Of a stretch of 5,333 nucleotides of DNA, positions 1 to 4,488 are shown piece by piece. How positions within the stretch are numbered: the stretch's first letter is position 1; each line of letters opens with the position of its first letter. This DNA comes from Bordetella parapertussis (GTDB lineage Bacteria; Pseudomonadota; Gammaproteobacteria; Burkholderiales; Burkholderiaceae_C): NCBI GenBank assembly GCA_945900685.1, contig CAMDJS010000129.1, positions 1-5,333 of the forward strand. The letters are read 5' to 3'. A program made the translations under genes and the position numbers. Under the pieces are notes generated by a model. The model had not been told where the DNA came from, searched no databases, and saw nothing but the letters and a program-made list of their open reading frames with translations.

Positions 1-2585
1 GAAGCTGCTGAGGCCAAGAAACTGGAGTCACCAATCTGCCTTAAACCACCTGGACTGGAGAAGTTGACTAACAAAATTTTGGCCAAAGATTTTTGAGTAC
101 CGTTTGAGAAAGACGCGCTGACCAAGCCATCATTGGCAATGGTTACACCGACCAAGTCACCCTCAGGTGCGCCATCTTGCGATTGAGACAAAACAGCAAA
201 CGCTGAAGAGAACTGTGTAGAGGCTGAGTAGTCAATGTTGATGGTCAAAGCACCCTTACCACCTGCGAGGTAAACGGTTTCAAGTTGGGTACCTTTAACC
301 GGTGAAACCAAGTTACCGCCGGTATCAAATGTCAACTCACCTTTGTCCAAGTAGATAGGAGACCAAGCAGGTAATACTGTAAAGCCGTCACCGTTGGTGG
401 TTTCAAGGCCTGCCCCATCAATGTATTTGGGCTGTATAGTACCGCCAACAGTGTCTTGGTGCTGTGTCGGCTTAATCCAGCTGGTGGTTGTACCGCGTCC
501 AGCTTCTACTGTCTCTAAGCCCCAGCTAGAACTGCCGGAAATTTTAACGAATGAGTCTGCGCCTTTGGTGCCAGTTGTAAAAACAAAACGATTTTTTATA
601 GCGTCATAACTTACCTTCACGCCATTGACAGTAGATTGAGTTCCACCAGTTATCGCTGCATTAAGACCCAGTGAGTTGATGCCTTTTTCCAACTTGGTCA
701 TGAAAGTTGACAAGGAGTAGTTGGAATCGACTGGCAGTACCACTGTACCTTTAATGCCATCAACGGTCACCACGAAGGTGTTGTTGGTTGCATCAACTGC
801 AAAGTTATTGGCCAAGTTGATCGTAGGCGTTGCGCCGTAAGCTACACCGGGCGTAGAAGCAATACCGCGCGTAGCTAAGGTTGACTTGGCTACGGTAGCG
901 TTTGAAAAACCAAGCAATGAGCTCGCAATGGTGTTGCTTGTTGGAATAGCGATTGACATGCTTGATTGGTCACCGGTTGTCCCTGACTTCATTGTGAATA
1001 TTTTATTCACTGAGTCGTATGTCACCTTCATGCCATAGCGCTGCTCTAAAGCTGCTCGTTCTAAGACTCCGTTTGGAACCGCTTTAAGCCCAGTTAAACC
1101 ATCGTCAGTCAATGCGGTTAATGTATTTGGAAATCCCAGCACGTCATTCTTTGTTGAGCTACCAGAATATACTTTCAATGTATTGGTGCTATCAGTGAAC
1201 TTTAAACTTTGTGTAGAGTAGTCGTATGTAACCACAATGCGGGTTGTGTAAACTGCCGATGAGGTGCCTAGATTGCTGCCAGTGGTGATGGTGGTGTCTG
1301 CGTCTAATTGCGCTTGAATTGCCGCAACAACTTGGGGGATGCTACATTTTGTGAGGTCTGCAGGTAGAGTACCAGTTGATGCTGCCAAGGTGATGGTTTT
1401 AGGACTTGCTGCACTTCCGCTGCCACTTGTGAGTCGTGAAGTTTGAATTTGGAATGTTTTGCTGGAAGCATCTGTCAGATCAAAATAAGATTGATCTCCA
1501 AATTGACGGTTTATGACAGCAGTAATTTCTGTTGCAATCTGAGTTCCGGTCAAGGTTGCATTAATTGCCTTTAAGTGACTTAGGTCCACCGCAACTGGAA
1601 CAGTTGAGTCCTCAAAGTTAAGGGTCATCAAACCAGCGAGGTTGGTCGTGGAGAAGGCTGTATTGGTAGAAAAGTTAATGCCCGTAGTTAAGTCATAAGT
1701 CGATACGGCACTTCCTGAAATGGATGCTGACAAGGATGTTCTTTTGTCAGTTAACTCATCCAAAGAAAATAATTGAGTTTTTGCAGTGGTTAATTCGTCT
1801 TTGACTGCGCTGTACGCCTGAATTTGGCCATACTGATTCACGTACAGTTTTTCACCACTCTTATTGGTTGACTGCACAAGAGAGGCCGCCACTTCATCCT
1901 CGCCAACATAGACATAAGTTTGCCATTTGTTAAATGGAACGTTTTGATTGGCGTTGGCTGTTTTGACATAATAAATAGTTGCTAAATAGCCGTTGCCGCC
2001 ATTGTCGTAAACAGTGAAAGCCGTAGACTTGTTGTAGGTAGCTGGGTTGGTTCGGCTAAATTTGCCCGAAATCACTTCGGCATCGGCTGGAAAATTCAAC
2101 CCCAACTTCACCAATGAAGTTTGTTTTGCCTCGCCCTTGGTTTTTTGCGGAATGGTCAGAACGACGCGTTCATTCACATTGGCACTGCCGGTTGAGTCCA
2201 CCGTCGCCGCCATCAATCGTTGTCCTGAAGAGTTGACCACATTGAACTGCTCGTTCAATAAAAACGAACCGTTACGTGTGAATAGCTCTTGCAAGCCGTC
2301 TGCTGAACGCAGAGGAAAGAAGCCGTCGCCAGTGATGGCTAAGTCCAGAGCGTTTGAGGAGAATGAAATATTTCCCTGGTTAAACTCTTGTGAAACTTGT
2401 TTCAAGGACACGCCTTGACCGACTGTAGAGGATGATTTTTGCAAAGGCGATGTGGCAAAAATATCACCGAAGTCAGCGCGTGAACGCTTAAAACCGGTGG
2501 TACCCACGTTGGATATGTTGTTACTGGTCACGCCCAACATGGCGGTGGCAGCATTCAGTCCGGTTAGCGAGGTATAGAAAGACAT
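1..2585 (-). CDS. flgE: Flagellar hook protein FlgE, unusually large, C-terminus cut by the window edge
   Basis: Structural subunit of the flagellar hook, exported by the flagellar type III system and polymerised under the FlgD cap. Translating the minus strand from ATG 2583-2585 gives 861 codons with no stop up to the left edge. The start is supported by AGGAG at 2595-2599, 9 nt upstream. Residues 1-45 are the usual N-terminal rod/hook segment (NNISNVGTTGFKRSRADFGD near 22-41). Hook hallmarks follow: GNISFSSNALDLAITGDGFF (71-90) and FTRNGSFLLN (102-111). NPATYNKSTAFTVYD near 180-195 and KWQTYVYVG near 225 resemble Pseudomonas-type hook proteins. Residues from about 300 to 690 are a Ser/Thr-rich, variable insert. 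Conventional C-terminal hook sequence returns with SQSQDGAPEGDLVG (about 801-813) and ends in LRQIGDSSFLASAA. Roughly 50-60 terminal residues should lie outside the window. Salmonella FlgE is about 400 residues, so this hook subunit is about double. It has a single cysteine (Cys414). Identity is secure; only the middle is unusual. Confidence 0.95.
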   Translation of the reverse strand, partial: MSFYTSLTGLNAATAMLGVTSNNISNVGTTGFKRSRADFGDIFATSPLQKSSSTVGQGVSLKQVSQEFNQGNISFSSNALDLAITGDGFFPLRSADGLQELFTRNGSFLLNEQFNVVNSSGQRLMAATVDSTGSANVNERVVLTIPQKTKGEAKQTSLVKLGLNFPADAEVISGKFSRTNPATYNKSTAFTVYDNGGNGYLATIYYVKTANANQNVPFNKWQTYVYVGEDEVAASLVQSTNKSGEKLYVNQYGQIQAYSAVKDELTTAKTQLFSLDELTDKRTSLSASISGSAVSTYDLTTGINFSTNTAFSTTNLAGLMTLNFEDSTVPVAVDLSHLKAINATLTGTQIATEITAVINRQFGDQSYFDLTDASSKTFQIQTSRLTSGSGSAASPKTITLAASTGTLPADLTKCSIPQVVAAIQAQLDADTTITTGSNLGTSSAVYTTRIVVTYDYSTQSLKFTDSTNTLKVYSGSSTKNDVLGFPNTLTALTDDGLTGLKAVPNGVLERAALEQRYGMKVTYDSVNKIFTMKSGTTGDQSSMSIAIPTSNTIASSLLGFSNATVAKSTLATRGIASTPGVAYGATPTINLANNFAVDATNNTFVVTVDGIKGTVVLPVDSNYSLSTFMTKLEKGINSLGLNAAITGGTQSTVNGVKVSYDAIKNRFVFTTGTKGADSFVKISGSSSWGLETVEAGRGTTTSWIKPTQHQDTVGGTIQPKYIDGAGLETTNGDGFTVLPAWSPIYLDKGELTFDTGGNLVSPVKGTQLETVYLAGGKGALTINIDYSASTQFSSAFAVLSQSQDGAPEGDLVGVTIANDGLVSASFSNGTQKSLAKILLVNFSSPGGLRQIGDSSFLASAA

Positions 2586-2641
2586 GGTTGATAACTCCTA
2601 GTTGCGCTTGTGTTTGGCTTGCTTAAAAAATTTTTCAGATC

Positions 2642-2656
2642 AGTGGCTTAGCCACC
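2642..2656 (-). repeat. Small hairpin enclosing the flgD stop codon
   Basis: On the minus strand GTGGC and GCCAC form a perfect 5-bp stem, extendable by one G-U pair in RNA. The three-base loop is exactly the flgD stop codon TAA (2648-2650). An A5T6 run (2625-2635) follows about 7 nt later, with its T tract only 12 nt or so from the stem. It is too short and too far from the T run to be a convincing terminator. It could be a weak attenuator or a 3'-end stabilising hairpin between flgD and flgE, or chance. Confidence 0.35.
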
Positions 2657-3382
2657 AATGCGTTGCACATCTGTTAGCTTGACGGACTTGCCGCCAGCTA
2701 CTTCCAACATGATTGTTTTGTCTGCGGTTTGGTTGACGCCTGTCACTGTTGACAGGATGCTGACTGTAGGCGTTGTGTTTTTACCCTGCACCACAGCAGT
2801 GGCTGTAATCGAGTAATTGCCATCCGGAACCGTGTTGCCTGCGTCGTCGCTGCCATCCCAGTACAAAGGCATGTCGCCTATTTGTTGTGCCCCTAAAATT
2901 TGGGTCGCTACCGCTTGACCTTTGTCGTTGGTCACTTGAAGCTGTACACCACTTGCACCTTGAGGCAGTGGTATCAATCCTTGAACAGGCTTGCCCGCTG
3001 CAAAAACGGCAGCAGCATTGGGCACTGCCACTGTTTTGCCGATCATGTTGGTGCTGCTCATCATGCGTTCGCCAGACATGCTGTCCACAAATGTTTTGAG
3101 TGTTTCAGCCATGGTGGTGGTTGCTTCTAATTGCGAGAACTGAGCCAACTGAGCCACGAAAGCTTCGTTCTTAACAGGATCCAATGGATCTTGGCATTTC
3201 AACTGGGTGGTGAAAAGTGTTAGGAAATCTTTTTGGCCCATGCCGCTGGCAGCCTTGGCAGTCAGAGTTTCGTTGGCTGCATCGACGGTGGTTTTGACGC
3301 CGGTGGGCGCTTTGATCTTGGTGCCCGAATTTGCGGTAGCAGCCGCTGCGTTCAAGCTGTTGTTGGTGGACAAGGTCATCAT
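2648..3382 (-). CDS. flgD: Flagellar hook capping/scaffolding protein FlgD
   Basis: FlgD forms the cap at the tip of the growing hook, helps FlgE subunits assemble, and is later replaced by the hook-filament junction proteins. The 244-residue protein has a low-complexity Ala/Thr-rich N-terminal export region (1-45). The conserved FlgD N-terminal block follows, GQKDFLTLFTTQLKCQDPLDP (about 49-69), with FVAQLAQFSQLEA (75-87). The C-terminal half (about 115-244) is the beta-rich Tudor/Ig-like module: LYWDGSDDAGNTVPDGNYSI (173-192) is the typical W-x-G-x-D-x-x-G-x-x-x-x-x-G-x-Y pattern. Length is normal for the family. AGGAA at 3392-3396 lies 9 nt from the first of two tandem ATG codons, which favours 3382 as start. 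The residue before QDP is Cys63, where Asn or Tyr is commoner. It sits 39 nt after flgC and 62 nt before flgE, in the standard flgBCDE order. Confidence 0.96.
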   Translation of the reverse strand: MMTLSTNNSLNAAAATANSGTKIKAPTGVKTTVDAANETLTAKAASGMGQKDFLTLFTTQLKCQDPLDPVKNEAFVAQLAQFSQLEATTTMAETLKTFVDSMSGERMMSSTNMIGKTVAVPNAAAVFAAGKPVQGLIPLPQGASGVQLQVTNDKGQAVATQILGAQQIGDMPLYWDGSDDAGNTVPDGNYSITATAVVQGKNTTPTVSILSTVTGVNQTADKTIMLEVAGGKSVKLTDVQRIGG

Positions 3383-3421
3383 GATGAAGTGTTCCTATCG
3401 TGTACTTTTTAAGCCAGTGTT

Positions 3422-3847
3422 TTAGGTTTTGATAATGTCAATGGTGCGCATCAGCATTTGTTTTGTGGTATTCACCACTTCCACGTTGTTTTGGTAGGAG
3501 CGGGCTGCAGCCATCATCTCCACCATCTCGGTCATCTCGTTCACGTTGGCCAAGTACACATAACCATCTTTGTCGGCCATGGGGTTGCCAGGGTCCGACA
3601 TTTTTCGAATCGGCGAAGGATCGTCTGTGAGTTTTTCAATTCGCACGCCCCCTGCATAGCCTTTCTCGTGTGGCTTTTGCTGTTCTTGCAAAATTGTTTT
3701 GAACATGGCGCGCTTGGCGCGAAATGCTTCACCCTCGTTGCCCGATACGGTGCCCGCATTGGCCAAGTTAGAAGCGGTTGTGTTCATGCGGGTGGTTTGC
3801 GCATTGAGCGCAGAACCCGCGATGTTAAAAATGTTATCAAGTGACAT
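3422..3847 (-). CDS. flgC: Flagellar proximal rod protein FlgC
   Basis: FlgC is one of the proximal rod subunits (with FlgB and FlgF) that form the drive shaft through the periplasm. The 141-residue protein starts MSLDNIFNIAGSALNAQTTR and carries the axial-protein motif ASNLANAGTVSG (25-36), then EAFRAKRAMF (40-49). The diagnostic FlgC C-terminal block is present: DGYVYLANVNEMTEMVEMM (94-112), RSYQNNVEVVNTTKQMLMRT (116-135). Length is slightly above the usual 134-138. The start ATG (3845-3847) is only 5 nt after the flgB stop, and its Shine-Dalgarno GGAG (3858-3861) lies inside the last codons of flgB, so translation of the two is probably coupled. There are no cysteines and no signal peptide, as expected for a protein exported by the flagellar type III apparatus. 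Confidence 0.97.
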   Translation of the reverse strand: MSLDNIFNIAGSALNAQTTRMNTTASNLANAGTVSGNEGEAFRAKRAMFKTILQEQQKPHEKGYAGGVRIEKLTDDPSPIRKMSDPGNPMADKDGYVYLANVNEMTEMVEMMAAARSYQNNVEVVNTTKQMLMRTIDIIKT

Positions 3848-3852
3848 GCTGA

Positions 3853-4236
3853 TTAATCTCCACGCAATGCACGGCGAATACCGCTGACGCGGTTTTCAAG
3901 AATATTCAATGTGGTTTGGTAGTCGGCAGCCACCTGACCAAACTTGGCTTGCTCGACGTTCATCTCAACCGTGTTGCCGTCAAACGACGCATTGAATGGC
4001 ACTCGGAACTTTTCGCCATTGGGGTTCTCTTCCATGGGCAAAGCCATGTGCAGATTGCTGGTGGTGTTTAAAGTGGCATCTTGTGTTTGTTTAAAGATCG
4101 ATGCGAAATCGATGTCTTTGGCTTTGAAGTGAGGGGTGTCGGCATTGGCAATGTTGCGCGCAAGGACTTCCATGCGCTTGCTGCGCAATCCCAATGCCTG
4201 AGCGTGTACACCCAGCGCGTTGTCGATCATGTTCAT
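3853..4236 (-). CDS. flgB: Flagellar proximal rod protein FlgB
   Basis: FlgB is a proximal rod subunit that stacks next to the FliE/MS-ring base. The 127-residue protein has the family N-terminus (ALGVHAQALGLRSKRMEVLA) followed by the signature RNIANADTPHFKAKDIDF (27-44). A short variable segment (45-75) separates this from RVPFNASFDGNTVEMNVEQA (78-97) and a C-terminal helix with YQTTLNILENRVSGIRRAL (106-124). It is slightly shorter than the 130-138 typical of the family, mainly in the middle. The ATG at 4234-4236 is chosen because AGGA (4245-4248, within AAGGAAG) lies 8 nt upstream; the in-frame ATG two codons later would be spaced too far. It is the first gene behind the sigma-54 promoter at 4317-4332, which leaves a leader of about 70 nt. 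Confidence 0.97.
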   Translation of the reverse strand: MNMIDNALGVHAQALGLRSKRMEVLARNIANADTPHFKAKDIDFASIFKQTQDATLNTTSNLHMALPMEENPNGEKFRVPFNASFDGNTVEMNVEQAKFGQVAADYQTTLNILENRVSGIRRALRGD

Positions 4237-4269
4237 GATGTGCTTCCTTTCGCAAAACTCTTAATGCCG

Positions 4270-4278
4270 GATATTCGA
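4270..4278. repeat. Direct repeat GATATTCGA, copy in the flgB leader
   Basis: This copy, in the plus-strand context TGCCGGATATTCGAC, lies downstream of the sigma-54 promoter. The same 9-mer recurs at 4346-4354, 76 bp away, on the other side of the promoter. A matched pair flanking a sigma-54 promoter could bind a regulator, but a 9-bp repeat may also arise by chance. Confidence 0.35.
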
Positions 4279-4283
4279 CAGCC

Positions 4284-4309
4284 CAAAGAATTAAAGTTCT
4301 TTGCAAAGA
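4284..4309 (-). repeat. Nested palindromes at the predicted flgB transcript start
   Basis: Two overlapping symmetric elements share one arm. TCTTTGCAAAGA at 4298-4309 is a perfect 12-bp palindrome centred close to the predicted start point (about 4306). CAAAGAA (4284-4290) and TTCTTTG (4297-4303) form a perfect 7-bp inverted repeat with a 6-nt loop. In RNA the second would fold as a hairpin at the very 5' end of the flgB leader, which could protect the message. As DNA, either element could be a protein-binding site. The stems are AT-rich and function is unproven. Confidence 0.4.
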
Positions 4310-4316
4310 GTTCGAT

Positions 4317-4332
4317 TGCAAGAGCCGTGCCA
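4317..4332 (-). promoter_or_regulatory. Sigma-54 (RpoN) promoter of the flgBCDE operon
   Basis: The minus strand reads TGGCACGGCTCTTGCA. This matches the sigma-54 consensus TGGCACG-N4-TTGCW at every fixed position, with the -24 GG (4331-4330) and -12 GC (4319-4318) separated by exactly 10 nt. Transcription should begin near 4306, giving a leader of about 70 nt to the flgB ATG. It lies 156 nt past the stop of the upstream gene. Sigma-54 promoters need an ATP-driven enhancer-binding protein. For flagellar operons in polar-flagellated bacteria this is typically FleQ/FlrA or FleR/FlrC, not encoded in this window. Confidence 0.88.
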
Positions 4333-4345
4333 TGCTTTTCTTGCC

Positions 4346-4354
4346 GATATTCGA
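4346..4354. repeat. Direct repeat GATATTCGA, copy upstream of the sigma-54 promoter
   Basis: Second copy of the 9-mer also found at 4270-4278, here in context TGCCGATATTCGATG, 14 bp upstream of the -24 element. A shorter TTCGA also occurs midway at 4311-4315, so TTCGA recurs at intervals of 37 and 39 bp across the promoter. This is a candidate regulator site only. Confidence 0.35.
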
Positions 4355-4403
4355 TGGAAATTTGACGGGCCTTTGCTTGCAGTTGCGAATGAAAACAAGG
4401 GCT

Positions 4404-4425
4404 TGTGAGTGCGTTTAGGCTCACA
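4404..4425. promoter_or_regulatory. Inverted repeat TGTGAG-N10-CTCACA, candidate operator
   Basis: Perfect 6-bp arms (4404-4409 and 4420-4425) separated by 10 bp, centred about 108 bp upstream of the predicted flgB transcript start. The arms recall CRP half-sites, but the 12-bp gap between TGTGA and TCACA is not the CRP spacing of 6. The distance suits an enhancer for a sigma-54 activator. No T tract follows on either strand, so it is not a terminator. Confidence 0.35.
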
Positions 4426-4442
4426 CCATGGCGGTCTGGTGA

Positions 4443-4460
4443 GCGGCAATGTTTTGCCGC
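4443..4460. promoter_or_regulatory. Perfect inverted repeat GCGGCAA-N4-TTGCCGC, candidate activator site or terminator hairpin
   Basis: Seven-bp perfect arms (4443-4449, 4454-4460) with a 4-nt spacer, the strongest dyad in the intergenic region. It is centred about 145 bp upstream of the predicted flgB start point, within the usual 80-150 bp range of sigma-54 enhancers. It also begins 28 nt after the stop of the upstream transglycosylase-like gene, so in RNA it could be that gene's 3' hairpin. There is no U run after it, which argues against an intrinsic terminator. The two readings are not exclusive. Confidence 0.45.
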
Positions 4461-4488
4461 ATCGAAGAAGTACCGTCAATTTTTACGC

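Noticed and set aside
1344..1346. Spirochaete-style lysinoalanine hook cross-link involving FlgE Cys414
   Set aside because: A single cysteine in a variable insert, without the conserved surrounding sequence, does not support this chemistry.
2047..2418. A 123-residue plus-strand open frame antisense to the start of flgE
   Set aside because: It lies wholly within the conserved N-terminal coding part of flgE, has no recognisable motif, and looks like a by-product of flgE codon use.
1..2585. Frameshift or fusion explaining the length of flgE
   Set aside because: One frame stays open throughout and conserved hook motifs at both ends are in that same frame, so a natural long protein is the simpler reading.
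2625..2656. Intrinsic terminator between flgD and flgE
   Set aside because: The stem is only 5-6 bp and the T run starts about 11 nt after it, preceded by five A residues. flgE belongs to the same operon, so full termination here is unlikely.
3458..3844. A 128-residue plus-strand open frame antisense to flgC
   Set aside because: The translation is rich in His, Val and Cys, typical of reading a conserved gene backwards. flgC on the other strand is unambiguous.
4233..4424. A 63-residue minus-strand open frame beginning with GTG in the region upstream of flgB and ending over the flgB start
   Set aside because: It runs through the sigma-54 promoter and its predicted start point, begins with GTG with no good Shine-Dalgarno sequence, and its product resembles no family I recognise. 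The region is better explained as regulatory.
4404..4425. CRP-binding site
   Set aside because: The half-sites TGTGA and TCACA are present, but the gap is 12 bp and not the 6 bp required.
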